This document shows, piece by piece, positions 34,047 through 42,411 of a stretch of 64,000 bases of DNA. The stretch spans positions 3,707,365 through 3,771,364 of the forward strand of contig JAGTTQ010000001.1 in the NCBI GenBank assembly GCA_018223415.1, read 5' to 3'. The translations under genes were made by a program, and so were the position numbers. The stretch comes from Eubacteriaceae bacterium Marseille-Q4139 (GTDB taxonomy: Bacteria; Bacillota; Clostridia; Lachnospirales; Lachnospiraceae). The notes beneath the pieces are model-generated. The model searched no databases. It was not told where the DNA came from and worked only from the letters and a program-made list of their open reading frames with translations. Each line of letters opens with the position of its first letter. Within the stretch, counting starts at the first letter, position 1.

Positions 34047-34925
34047 TTATTCGATATTTTGGATCTGCTCCCTGACCTTTTCGATCTCGGTTTTTAAAAT
34101 GATCGCATGGTCAGAAATCTCCAGGTCGTTGGACTTGGAAAGGATCGTGTTGGACTCCCGGTTCATCTCCTGGGCGATGAAGTCTAACTTCCGCCCGACG
34201 CTCCCGCCGGCCAGAAGCTCTTTTTTCATGCCGGCGATATGGCTCTTTAACCGCACCGTTTCCTCGTCCACGCAGATTTTATCGGCAAAGATCGTCACCT
34301 CCGTGAGGATCCGGTTCTCATCGACGGACGCGCTCTGGAGCATCTCTTTTACCTTGTCCTCCAGCTTCTTCCTGTATTCGTCCAGGACTCCCGGCGAACG
34401 CGTCTCGATGAAGTCCACCATCTCGCTCATGTAATCCAGTTTTCCGAGAAGGTCGTTCTTTAAATTCTCACCTTCCCTGAGCCTCGTCTCCACGAAGCCC
34501 TCGGCCGCGCCGCGAAGGGCCTTTTCCAGGACGGCCCAGAGCTGTTCCTCGTCTTCCGGCACCTGTTCCATCGTAAGTACCTCGGGACACCGCGACAGCA
34601 TGGACACCTTCACGTCGTTTTCAATCCCGAACTGCTCTGCCATCCGCTCGAAGCTTTCCATATACTCCGCAGCCAGGGCGCTGTTGTATTTCAGGCAGAC
34701 CTTTTCTTCCGTATAATCTTCATAGGTGATGAATACGTCGACCTTCCCTCTCTGGATATAGTCTTTTAAAAGCGTCCGCATTGCCGCTTCAAAATAGTTG
34801 AATTTTTTCGGCATTTTGATTGCCAGATCCAGGTAACGGTGATTGACTGCCTTGATTTCGACGGAAATCCTGCACTCGTCCGTCACAATTTCATGGCGGC
34901 CAAAGCCGGTCATGCTCTTTATCAT
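34047..34925 (-). CDS. yicC: YicC family endoribonuclease
   Basis: A 292-residue YicC protein; family members are recently recognised RNA endonucleases (DUF1732 at the C-terminus). The N-terminus MIKSMTGFGRHEIVTDECRI and the C-terminal FIAQEMNRESNTILSKS are the canonical signatures. It is the first gene of the yicC-gmk-rpoZ-rimO-pgsA-cinA unit and has a near-perfect promoter at 34960-34988. Confidence 0.94.
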   Translation of the reverse strand: MIKSMTGFGRHEIVTDECRISVEIKAVNHRYLDLAIKMPKKFNYFEAAMRTLLKDYIQRGKVDVFITYEDYTEEKVCLKYNSALAAEYMESFERMAEQFGIENDVKVSMLSRCPEVLTMEQVPEDEEQLWAVLEKALRGAAEGFVETRLREGENLKNDLLGKLDYMSEMVDFIETRSPGVLDEYRKKLEDKVKEMLQSASVDENRILTEVTIFADKICVDEETVRLKSHIAGMKKELLAGGSVGRKLDFIAQEMNRESNTILSKSNDLEISDHAIILKTEIEKVREQIQNIE

Positions 34926-34959
34926 TCCTGTGCTGCCTCACTTTCACATAGATGGGTCT

Positions 34960-34988
34960 ATTATACGTCAAATGGAAATTCTAGTCAA
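34960..34988 (-). promoter_or_regulatory. Strong promoter of the yicC operon
   Basis: Minus strand TTGACT (34983-34988), 17-base spacer, TATAAT (34960-34965), 35 bases before yicC. Confidence 0.75.
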
Positions 34989-35113
34989 CTGAAATGTCGA
35001 GCAGTTTCCGGCCAGGCTCCTGGCTGATTCGTGACAATTTACCGGCTCTGCGGGCATCGAAATTGTTTTCATCCATGATGCAAAGAAATAAACGGGGATC
35101 TCTCCCCGCTATT

Positions 35114-35365
35114 TTAATATCTGTTATATATCTCTCCGCGATTCCCGGCATCAATGACAAAAACGGTCAGAATACCGTGATCCACCATATAGATAATCCT
35201 GTAATTTCCGACGCGCAGGCGGAAAAGATCATCGTGCCCTTTTAGCTTTTTGATGTTTTCCCCATTGGGAAGCCGCTTAATTTCCTCCACAATTCTTTTT
35301 CGCTCATTCATCGGGAGTTTATCAATGAATTTTTTCGCTTTCTTTTTGATGATGATTCTGTACAT
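35114..35365 (-). CDS. RelE/ParE-family toxin
   Basis: An 83-residue toxin with the RelE pattern: MYRIIIKKKAKKFIDKLP, then LKGHDDLFRLRVGNYRIIYM and the C-terminal VFVIDAGNRGEIYNRY. RelE toxins cut mRNA on the ribosome; ParE relatives poison gyrase, and the sequence alone does not settle which. The ATG at 35363-35365 overlaps the antitoxin stop by one base, so translation is coupled. The longer frame to 35395 would overlap the antitoxin gene by 31 bases and is rejected. It is a second TA module in the window, unlike the YafQ pair at 18 kb. Confidence 0.82.
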   Translation of the reverse strand: MYRIIIKKKAKKFIDKLPMNERKRIVEEIKRLPNGENIKKLKGHDDLFRLRVGNYRIIYMVDHGILTVFVIDAGNRGEIYNRY

Positions 35366-35580
35366 CAATCTTCGAGCCCCCATTCTTTCAGGCAATCTTC
35401 CAGGGGGACTCCCTCTTTGTCTTCATCCGGTGCATTCTCGTAATTTTCAAGCATTCTTTGGCAGAACAGGTCGTCCGCTTCCTCATCCGCTGCCACGCCC
35501 TGCACGTATGCCAGCACATAACCCATTTTATAATCCGGAATATTGTCTAAAAGATGAATAATCATTTCTTTATTGCTCAC
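35365..35580 (-). CDS. Antitoxin of the RelE-type module
   Basis: A 71-residue acidic protein just upstream of the toxin with a one-base stop/start overlap. It begins MSNKEMIIHLLDNIPDYKMG, similar to the antitoxin at 17994-18215 (MSN[RK]E, LLD, IP/VP, a lysine then Y). The C-terminal half (NAPDEDKEGVPLEDCLKEWG) differs entirely. Antitoxin assignment rests on position, size and acidity. Confidence 0.72.
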   Translation of the reverse strand: MSNKEMIIHLLDNIPDYKMGYVLAYVQGVAADEEADDLFCQRMLENYENAPDEDKEGVPLEDCLKEWGLED

Positions 35581-35655
35581 TTTTCAACGCCTCCCTTTCT
35601 ATATTTCCTCAATCGCTTTCTTAAATACTTATTCCCTGTTTTCTTCTGTGCTTCC

Positions 35656-35672
35656 GATCCTGGTATAGGATC
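35656..35672. repeat. Palindrome upstream of the RelE-type antitoxin
   Basis: GATCCT, five-base spacer, AGGATC: a perfect six-base inverted repeat about 75 bases before the antitoxin start. This is a candidate operator for autoregulation, inferred from position. Confidence 0.45.
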
Positions 35673-35758
35673 ACCTGCTTTCAAACTTAGTATAACATAT
35701 CTTTTTTAACGGGTACATAGTGTATGTTATACAATATCATGGTGCGTGTTTGTGCACT

Positions 35759-36937
35759 TCACCGGCTGCCTAGCAGTTTCCGGCTGGAAACATCTGTGAG
35801 GAATGCCCCCAGGGGCGCGGTTAAGAGGATGGCCGCTACGGCCGCCGTCAGGACGATATTTCCGCAGGATAGCCCCATGGAAAGCGGCACGGAGCCGATG
35901 GCTGCCTGTACCGTGGCTTTCGGTGTGTAGGCAATCATGCAGAAAAGCCGCTCTTTTTTCGTAAGCCTTGTCCCTGCCAGGCTTAAAAATACGCCGGCCA
36001 TCCGGAAAAGCAGGGCGCCGAAGATCGCAGCAACGACGGCAGGGCCGGCAGAAAGGGCATAAGGAAGGTCTGCGGCAGCACCCACCAGGACGAAAAGCAA
36101 AAGCTCGGCCGCCACCCAGAGCTTGGAGTATTTCAGGGAAAGCCGCTCAGCCACGGGCCGGCGGAATTTTTTTAAGGACGCTCCCATGGCCATGACGGCT
36201 AAAAGGCCGGAAAAGCCTATGATTCCATCCATGGCATCCTCCAATGTCACAAACAGGAACGAGACGCTTAAAAGGATCAGCACTTTCAGGCTGTCCCGCA
36301 GATGGACGGCTTTAAAAAACGCAGCGGCAGCCGCTCCGAAGGCCAGGCCGCAGACGGCGCCGGAGACAACGGACGTGGGGATTTTTAAAAGGTCTGCCGG
36401 AGAAAACGTCCCGCCAGTCAAAAGGCCTGTAAAGCAGGTGAACAGGACGATGACAAATACGTCATCCACGGATGCGCCTGCCATGATAAGCTGCGGGATC
36501 CCGTGCGCCGTCCCGCGCTTCTCTTCCATGAGCCGCAGCATCCTTGGCACGACGACGGCCGGAGAGACGGCTGCGATGACTGCGCCGAGGACGGCCGCCT
36601 CCAGAATGCTTATTCCAAGGAGCCCCGGCGCCAGAAGAAGCATCCCGGCAATCTCAAAGGACGCCGGAAGGAAACACATGAGGACGGCAGGGCGCCCAAC
36701 TTTTTTAAGCTCCGAAAGATCCAGGTTCAGGCCGGCCCTCGTTAAAATAATGATGAGGGCAATCCGCCTTAAATCCGCGGAAATCATGAGGATTTCCGGG
36801 CTTAAAAGATTCAGGCCGTAAGGGCCTAAAAGCATCCCCGTAAGGAGCATGCCGAGCAGAGACGGCAGGCGCAGGCGGGCAAAAATCCCGCCGAAGATCA
36901 TGCCGCATAAAAAAATCATGGAAAGACTGAAGAGCAT
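35759..36937 (-). CDS. Cation:proton antiporter (CPA type)
   Basis: A 392-residue multi-pass membrane protein with about a dozen hydrophobic segments. It has the CPA-family LPSLLGMLLTGMLLGPYGLN near residue 25 and a conserved acidic region GASVDDVFVIVLF near 170 that would carry ions. It exchanges Na+ or K+ for protons, ion not determined. The ATG at 36935-36937 is chosen because AAAGGAG lies eight bases upstream. It is independent of the cit operon, which is ended by the terminator at 36992-37038. Confidence 0.85.
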   Translation of the reverse strand: MLFSLSMIFLCGMIFGGIFARLRLPSLLGMLLTGMLLGPYGLNLLSPEILMISADLRRIALIIILTRAGLNLDLSELKKVGRPAVLMCFLPASFEIAGMLLLAPGLLGISILEAAVLGAVIAAVSPAVVVPRMLRLMEEKRGTAHGIPQLIMAGASVDDVFVIVLFTCFTGLLTGGTFSPADLLKIPTSVVSGAVCGLAFGAAAAAFFKAVHLRDSLKVLILLSVSFLFVTLEDAMDGIIGFSGLLAVMAMGASLKKFRRPVAERLSLKYSKLWVAAELLLFVLVGAAADLPYALSAGPAVVAAIFGALLFRMAGVFLSLAGTRLTKKERLFCMIAYTPKATVQAAIGSVPLSMGLSCGNIVLTAAVAAILLTAPLGAFLTDVSSRKLLGSR

Positions 36938-36991
36938 AAAAATTTCTCCTTTCGTGCGGGGCCAGGATGCCGGACAGGGAAGATTTCCCAT

Positions 36992-37038
36992 AAAAAAGGC
37001 TGACGGCCCCTGTGATTTGTCACAGAAGTCATCAGCCT
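36992..37038 (-). terminator. Intrinsic terminator of the citDEF operon
   Basis: Minus strand GGCTGA pairs with TCAGCC around an inner TGTGA/TCACA stem, followed by CCTTTTTTATG. It lies about 100 bases beyond the citF stop. The interval holds only a small GGGCC/GGCCC hairpin. Confidence 0.75.
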
Positions 37039-37135
37039 GTCATGTCTATGATTCGGCGGTTCGGGCCGTTGGCCCCGGGAGAACTTCATTCCCGTCCATT
37101 ATTCTATTAAAGGAAACCAGTCTTGTCAAGGTTTT

Positions 37136-38692
37136 TTACTCCTCTTCCGCCTTCACCTGCCGCACCACGTCCAGAATCGTGCCGTCGCGGCTTTCGATGA
37201 TGCCTACGACACGGTCTTCAAATTCCACGTCGTCCGGCACGCCGGAGATGGCGTATGCCTTATCGCGCAGTTCCTCGATGGTGCAGAACGGCAGGTTTAC
37301 GCCCTTCATGCACTCGATCAGATCCTGTCTTCTCGGGTTGATGGCGATGCCGTAGTCGGTGATGACAACATCCACCGTTTCGCCGGGCGTCGTCACCGTC
37401 GTGACGCTTGTGCGGATGGCCGGAATCCTGCCCTGAAGAAGCGGCGCGATAACGATGGTGCATTTTGCCCCGGCCGCCGTGTCGGGATGGCCGCCCTGGG
37501 CGCCGGTGATCATGCCGTCGGAGCCGACTACCACGTTGCAGTTAAAGTCCACATCTACCTCTAAAGATGCCAGGATCACGAAATCCAGCCGGTTCACATA
37601 GGCGCCCTTGTTCATGGGATTTGCGTATTCCGACGCGGAAATTTCCACATGGTTCGGGTTCTTTTTGATGGATTCGATGGCGCCTAAGTCAAAGTCCTGG
37701 GTATCGACAATTTTTCGGATCAGCCCCCGCTCTAAAAGCTCGCACATGGGCGTCGTGATGCCGCCAACGCCGAAGCCCATTTTGATGCCGCGCTCTTCCA
37801 TGATTTTCCCGAGGGAAATCGTTGAAGCGATGGAGGCGCCGCCGACGCCGGTCTGGTAGGAAAAACCGTCCTTAAAGTACGGCGTGTGGATGACGAATTC
37901 CGTGCAGTAGTCGGCCATCAGAAGCTTTCTCACGTCCGTAGTCGGCTTAGCTGCGCCTGTGGCGATTTTCGCCGGGTTTCCGATTTCCTCCACCACGCAG
38001 ACATAGTCCACGTCGGTCATGGAAATGCTGGCCGGCACGTTGGGGAACGGTACCAGACAGTCTGTCACGGCCACCACCTTGTCGGCATAGCGGGCGTCTG
38101 CCATGGCGTAGGAAAGGACGCCGCAGTCGCTTTTTCCACCGTTTGCCCGGCAGTTTCCGTACTCGTCGCAGGTGGGCGCGCCGATGAACGCGATGTCGAT
38201 ATGGACTTCGCCAGTTTCGATGGCCCGGACGCGGCCGCCGTGGGAGCGCATGATTGCAAGGTTTTTAAGCCGCCCGGCGGAGATGGCCTCGCCGATTTTC
38301 CCGCGGACGCCGGAGGACTGGATGCCTGTGATCGTGCCGTCCTCGATATATGGCACAATGGCGTCGTTGGCTTTTCCCAGGGAGCTGGCGCAGATGGTGA
38401 TGTCCTTGATGCCCATGCGGTGCACCTCTTCCATCACCATGTTTACCACATAGTCGCCCTCACGGAAGTGATGGTGAAACGAAAGGGTCATGCCGTCTTT
38501 GATGCCGCATTTTTCCAGTGCCTCTTTTATGGAAGGCACCAGTTTTTCCCGCTTCGGATCCACAAGGGCGCGTACCTTCGGCGCCGCTTTTTTGTATTCA
38601 TAGCCGTCCAGGGCATAGGCGCCCCGGAAGATGTCTTTTCCTGTCTCCCGCAGGATTTCCTCCGGGATTTCTCTTCCGACTGCATTCTTCAT
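37136..38692 (-). CDS. citF: Citrate lyase alpha subunit (citrate:acetyl-ACP transferase)
   Basis: Alpha subunit of citrate lyase, which exchanges the acetyl group on the ACP for citrate. The 518-residue product is the typical length. Family stretches such as FHHHFREGDYVVNMVMEEVH and the CoA-transferase-like GTGVGGASIAS-type glycine stretch (QTGVGGASIASTISLGKI) are seen. The ATG at 38690-38692 follows AAGGAGG by eight bases; the longer frame is rejected. It is the last gene of the citDEF operon. The accessory genes citC, citX and citG are not in this window. Confidence 0.94.
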   Translation of the reverse strand: MKNAVGREIPEEILRETGKDIFRGAYALDGYEYKKAAPKVRALVDPKREKLVPSIKEALEKCGIKDGMTLSFHHHFREGDYVVNMVMEEVHRMGIKDITICASSLGKANDAIVPYIEDGTITGIQSSGVRGKIGEAISAGRLKNLAIMRSHGGRVRAIETGEVHIDIAFIGAPTCDEYGNCRANGGKSDCGVLSYAMADARYADKVVAVTDCLVPFPNVPASISMTDVDYVCVVEEIGNPAKIATGAAKPTTDVRKLLMADYCTEFVIHTPYFKDGFSYQTGVGGASIASTISLGKIMEERGIKMGFGVGGITTPMCELLERGLIRKIVDTQDFDLGAIESIKKNPNHVEISASEYANPMNKGAYVNRLDFVILASLEVDVDFNCNVVVGSDGMITGAQGGHPDTAAGAKCTIVIAPLLQGRIPAIRTSVTTVTTPGETVDVVITDYGIAINPRRQDLIECMKGVNLPFCTIEELRDKAYAISGVPDDVEFEDRVVGIIESRDGTILDVVRQVKAEEE

Positions 38693-38705
38693 GTAAAAGC
38701 CCTCC

Positions 38706-39608
38706 TTATGCCCTGTTGAAATAGACGCCGGCCGCCTCTGCCATGGCGAGCGTCCGTTTTGCACCGTCGTAAAAGGCAATGTCGATCATCTTCCCGTCCA
38801 CGGTGAAAACGCCGATGCCTTTCGCCTTCTTTTCGTCGATCTCCCGCACGACTTTTTCTGCGAAAATCACTTCTTTTTCCGTCGGGGTAAAGATTTTATG
38901 GACAATGGCGATCTGCCTCGGGTTAATTAAGGATTTTCCGTCAAAGCCCATGAGTTTAATCATCTCGGTCTCCCGCTCAAAGCCCTCCATGTCGTCGAGA
39001 TTCGTAAATACCGTGTCCCAGCACTGGACGCCGGCCGCTCTGGCTGCCATTATCATGTGCTGTCTGGCGCCCTGAAGCTCGACGCCCGTCCCGGTGATGT
39101 GGGTCTGGAGGTCTTTCGTGTAGTCGCCGCCGGATAAGGCGATGCCGATCAGCCGCTCCGACGACTCGGAAACCTCCAGAGCATTTAAAACGCCGCGGCA
39201 GGACTCCAGCGCCGCCATTAAAAGCGTGCTGCCCTCCGGCCTGCCAAATTCTCTTTCTGCCGCCAGGACATGTTCCTCCACCAGATGCACATCCTTTGCC
39301 GTTTCAGTTTTGGCGATGCGGATTACGTCGGCGCCGCCGGCCACGCAGACGCGGATGTCTTCTTTCCAGTGGGGCGTGTCGAGGCCGTTGATGCGGACGA
39401 CACGCTCTACGCCGCGGTAGTCGATCTCTTTTAATGCATGATAGAGGGAGAACCTGGCCGCGTCCTTCTGGTTTTCGGCCACAGCGTCCTCTAAATCCAG
39501 CATGATGGAATCCGGCTTATAGATATAGGGATCCTTGATGAGCGCCGGTTTCTGGCAGTTTAAAAACATCATGGAACGTCTCAGTCTTTTTTTGTTCGGA
39601 TGGCTCAT
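38706..39608 (-). CDS. citE: Citrate lyase beta subunit (citryl-ACP lyase)
   Basis: Cleaves the citryl-ACP intermediate to oxaloacetate and acetyl-ACP. The 300-residue protein is of the HpcH/HpaI aldolase family with the motif PDSIMLDLEDAV near residue 35 and INPRQIAIVHKIF near 220. It starts ATGA-overlapping with the citD stop and runs 13 bases before citF. With citD and citF it completes the three structural subunits of the enzyme. Confidence 0.94.
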   Translation of the reverse strand: MSHPNKKRLRRSMMFLNCQKPALIKDPYIYKPDSIMLDLEDAVAENQKDAARFSLYHALKEIDYRGVERVVRINGLDTPHWKEDIRVCVAGGADVIRIAKTETAKDVHLVEEHVLAAEREFGRPEGSTLLMAALESCRGVLNALEVSESSERLIGIALSGGDYTKDLQTHITGTGVELQGARQHMIMAARAAGVQCWDTVFTNLDDMEGFERETEMIKLMGFDGKSLINPRQIAIVHKIFTPTEKEVIFAEKVVREIDEKKAKGIGVFTVDGKMIDIAFYDGAKRTLAMAEAAGVYFNRA

Positions 39609-39904
39609 CGGATGGCACCTCCCCACGGGTAATTTTCGGTCTTTTCGCAGGCGCGGAACACGGCACACTCCACGCGGGCTTTTATGGTGCAGTCCAGGGC
39701 GCCTTTATCCACCAGCGCCACCCTCGCATTTGTTACCTCCAGCCGCTCTAACGTCTCTTTTACGACTGCCCGGATCTGTCTTCCGAACTGTCTCATGACG
39801 CTGCTTTCCAGGAGAATTTCGATGCCGTTCTCCGACGGTTCAATGGTGACCTGGACGTCGCTGGATTCCAGCGTCCCGGCCATGGCTGTCTTTTTGATCT
39901 CCAT
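39605..39904 (-). CDS. citD: Citrate lyase acyl carrier protein (gamma subunit)
   Basis: Carries the phosphoribosyl-dephospho-CoA prosthetic group. The 99-residue product begins MEIKKTAMAGTLESSDVQV; S14 in LESSDVQ corresponds to the known attachment serine of Klebsiella CitD. The ATG at 39902-39904 follows AAAAGGAGG by nine bases. It is the first gene of the citDEF unit with a plausible promoter at 39945-39972. Confidence 0.94.
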   Translation of the reverse strand: MEIKKTAMAGTLESSDVQVTIEPSENGIEILLESSVMRQFGRQIRAVVKETLERLEVTNARVALVDKGALDCTIKARVECAVFRACEKTENYPWGGAIR

Positions 39905-39944
39905 GCTGTTCCTCCTTTTTATTCCGTACATTTTCTTTATCTTT

Positions 39945-39972
39945 ACTATATCACGGATTGTTTTTTGTCTCC
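39945..39972 (-). promoter_or_regulatory. Probable promoter of citDEF
   Basis: Minus strand GAGACA (39967-39972), 16-base spacer, TATAGT (39945-39950), about 40 bases before citD. The -35 is poor, suggesting activator dependence. Confidence 0.4.
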
Positions 39973-40025
39973 AATACTTATCCGTTTATGGGATCCATAG
40001 GAAGTTTCTTATGGTGTGAAAACAG

Positions 40026-40054
40026 TTGTTGGATGGTTCGGCCTGTGGTATGCT
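40026..40054 (+). promoter_or_regulatory. Probable promoter of the GNAT gene
   Basis: TTGTTG (40026-40031), 17-base spacer, TATGCT (40049-40054), about 30 bases before the start codon. Confidence 0.4.
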
Positions 40055-40085
40055 GGGTAAAGAAAGGATACGGGAGGAAAACGAA

Positions 40086-40535
40086 ATGGAAATTGTAAAA
40101 CTGAGGGATCAGGAACACATGGCAGGCGAGGCCGCGGCGTGGTTTCATTCCAAATGGGGGATCCCAAAAGAGGCGTATGAGGAAAGCATGGCGGAATGCC
40201 TGTTAAATAAGGGAGCTGTTCCCCAGTGGTATCTTGTGATGGAGAACGGTGCGATCATCGGCGGCGCCGGAATTATTGAGAATGATTTTCATGACCGGAA
40301 GGATCTGTCGCCCAACCTCTGCGCGCTGTATGTGGAGGAAGAGTTCCGCGGACATGGCATCGCAGGCTCGCTTCTCTCTTTTATCTGCGCGGACATGAAG
40401 GCGCTCGGAATCCCGACGCTTTATCTGATTACCGGCCATACCTCGTTTTATGAGCGGTACGGCTGGGAGTTTCTCTGCATGGTGCAGGGCGACGGGGACG
40501 AGGAGATGTCGCGGATGTATGTGCATGAAGAATGA
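40086..40535 (+). CDS. GNAT-family N-acetyltransferase
   Basis: A 149-residue acetyltransferase of the GNAT superfamily, with the acetyl-CoA-binding motif VEEEFRGHGIAGSLLSFICA near residues 80-100 and a C-terminal YERYGWEF typical of the fold. The substrate is unknown. The ATG at 40086 is preferred over an earlier in-frame ATG because GGGAGG lies nine bases upstream. It is a single gene between convergent neighbours. Confidence 0.85.
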   Translation: MEIVKLRDQEHMAGEAAAWFHSKWGIPKEAYEESMAECLLNKGAVPQWYLVMENGAIIGGAGIIENDFHDRKDLSPNLCALYVEEEFRGHGIAGSLLSFICADMKALGIPTLYLITGHTSFYERYGWEFLCMVQGDGDEEMSRMYVHEE

Positions 40536-40583
40536 GGCAGTACAGAAACGACGCCAACTATTTATGATCTGACGATAACAGGG

Positions 40584-40635
40584 AAAACAGCTATAAAAGA
40601 TAGCCTATATAATGGTTATCCTTTATAGCTGTTTT
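40584..40635. terminator. Bidirectional intrinsic terminator
   Basis: AAAACAGCTATAAA (40584-40597) and TTTATAGCTGTTTT (40622-40635) form a perfect 14-base stem extended by GATA/TATC-type pairs. A- and T-runs on the two sides suit termination in both directions, between the convergent GNAT gene and the AT-rich gene at 40679. Confidence 0.75.
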
Positions 40636-40678
40636 AGATTTACTACTTTACTATCTTAATATGTATCAAAACCTGCTT

Positions 40679-41458
40679 TCAATAGCAAATAACATCTGAT
40701 TCTATCTCTTTAATAATATCCTCAGACACATTTTCTATCCTTAGTATGTGTATTGTATTTAATCTCGGATTAAAAATTCCCATTTTAGTAATTTTCTTAT
40801 ATTCTGGTTTGCCAGAATGTTGACCCATGATCCAATACATTAACAGTTGTAAAGTATGTTTGTTTGTGGGTTTTGATTTTGAAACTTTAAAATCCCATAA
40901 TGTATCTTCTGTTAAAAAATCCCCATCACCTGAATCTACTGTCTTTGTATATCCAGTCGGTTCAAAAGTAAACCCATCTTTAATTATCGGTCCATATTCA
41001 TTCCAAAATGCTACACTCCGCTCAACCATGATACGAATATTCTTAATCGAATTTAAGTCTGGATTAGTTTCAGAAGCGGTTTTAGCCAATAAAGCTTCCT
41101 TTGGATTTCTGAACCAAACATCAAAAGTAACCATTTTGCATGCATTTACAATAGACTTATCATCCAGCCCTTTTATTTGATTAAGATATTTTTGTGCTTC
41201 TTTAAGTGCGCCTTTACATCCTAATTTGCTTGCCCTTTCTGCACCATAACACGATATAGCAAAGGCATCTTCAAGATTAACTCCCATTTCATAACGGGTT
41301 AAGTAGTCTACTGCCATACCAATGACAGAAGCATGAATGTTTTCGTCCTCACTTAAAATTTTTTCATCACTTATTTGGATAAAATCAAAATGTGAGGGTT
41401 TGATATATCCGCCACGAGGTTGCTTGATTTCTTTTATTCTTGCAGTTACTGAACTCAT
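40679..41458 (-). CDS. AT-rich orphan gene with a PD-(D/E)xK-nuclease-like motif
   Basis: A 259-residue protein I cannot assign to a named family. The ATG at 41456-41458 lies seven bases after AAGGAGG, so the start is secure. The N-terminal half is helical (IGMAVDYLTRYEMGVNLEDA). Around residues 190-225 the pattern D-G-D-F-L-T ... LWDFKVSK ... LQLLMYWIM has the spacing of a PD-(D/E)xK core (acidic residue, D-x-K, then a conserved glutamine helix), as in RecB/Cas4-like nucleases. Codon usage is strongly A/T-ending and base composition far below that of its neighbours, so it looks horizontally acquired. It is flanked by a strong terminator and the trp operon, with no obvious partner gene. Confidence 0.68.
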   Translation of the reverse strand: MSSVTARIKEIKQPRGGYIKPSHFDFIQISDEKILSEDENIHASVIGMAVDYLTRYEMGVNLEDAFAISCYGAERASKLGCKGALKEAQKYLNQIKGLDDKSIVNACKMVTFDVWFRNPKEALLAKTASETNPDLNSIKNIRIMVERSVAFWNEYGPIIKDGFTFEPTGYTKTVDSGDGDFLTEDTLWDFKVSKSKPTNKHTLQLLMYWIMGQHSGKPEYKKITKMGIFNPRLNTIHILRIENVSEDIIKEIESDVICY

Positions 41459-41640
41459 AACATAACCTCCTTTTTTGCATTTTATCATTCATCGAGCGAT
41501 AAGTCTATTCTTTTTTCATAACCATATTTTGTTCAATCTTCATACATATATCTTCCACAGCAAGAATAATTTTTTAAAAACAGCCTATTTTCATGTAAAT
41601 TCATTTTAAATATTCAAATAAAATCAAAATTTTCTCTCTT

Positions 41641-42411
41641 CTACCGCAGTGCATCCTTCATGGACTTCACATAAGCGCCGATGTGAGACGGCGCCTCTTT
41701 CCCGTATTGTTCCAAAATCTTTATGATGGCCGAGCCGACGATGGCGCCGTCGGAGATGTCTGCCATCTTTTTTGCCTGCTCGGGCGTGGAAATCCCGAAG
41801 CCGATGGCACAGGGAATGTCGGTGTTTTCACGGACAACTTTTATGATGGATTCCAGGTCGGTTTTAATTTCGCTTCTCGTCCCCGTCACGCCAAGGCTGG
41901 AAACGATGTATAAAAAGCCCTCGGCCTCCTTTGCGATCATGGCGATGCGGTTTTCCGACGTGGGGGCGATTAAGGATATGAGGTCAACCCCGTACTCCCG
42001 GCAGACCGGAAGGAATTCATCCTTTTCCTCAAAGGGCAGATCCGGCAGGATGAGCCCGTCGATTCCGATTTCCTGACAGGCAGAAAGGAAGCGGCCGGCA
42101 CCGTAGGAAAAAATCACGTTGGCGTAGGTCATGAACACCATGGGCACGGTCACGTCTTTCCGCAGTTCTTTTACAAAGGCAAAAATCTTATCGGTGGTGA
42201 CACCGCCCGTCAGCGCCCGCAGGTTCGCCCCCTGGATCACAGGCCCCTCGGCGGTGGGGTCGGAAAAGGGAATTCCAAGCTCGATGAGGTCGGCGCCGTT
42301 TGTGACGGCGGCGCGGACGGCCGCTGCGGTGGTCTCAAGATCCGGGTCGCCGCAGGTGATGAAGGCGATGAATGCCTTTCCGTTTTCAAATGCGTTCTTT
42401 ATCTTACTCAT
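41641..42411 (-). CDS. trpA: Tryptophan synthase alpha subunit
   Basis: Cleaves indole-3-glycerol phosphate to indole and glyceraldehyde-3-phosphate. The 256-residue product has the catalytic glutamate in ADLIELGIPFSDPTAEGPVI near residue 45 and the aspartate in DGLILPDLPFEE near 125. The ATG at 42409-42411 overlaps the trpB end by eight bases; the longer frame is rejected. It is the last gene of the trp operon. Confidence 0.96.
   Translation of the reverse strand: MSKIKNAFENGKAFIAFITCGDPDLETTAAAVRAAVTNGADLIELGIPFSDPTAEGPVIQGANLRALTGGVTTDKIFAFVKELRKDVTVPMVFMTYANVIFSYGAGRFLSACQEIGIDGLILPDLPFEEKDEFLPVCREYGVDLISLIAPTSENRIAMIAKEAEGFLYIVSSLGVTGTRSEIKTDLESIIKVVRENTDIPCAIGFGISTPEQAKKMADISDGAIVGSAIIKILEQYGKEAPSHIGAYVKSMKDALR

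Noticed and set aside
37886..38719. Plus-strand open frame of 277 codons opposite citF
   Set aside because: Antisense shadow of a clear citF, with no ribosome site and an unlike-protein composition.
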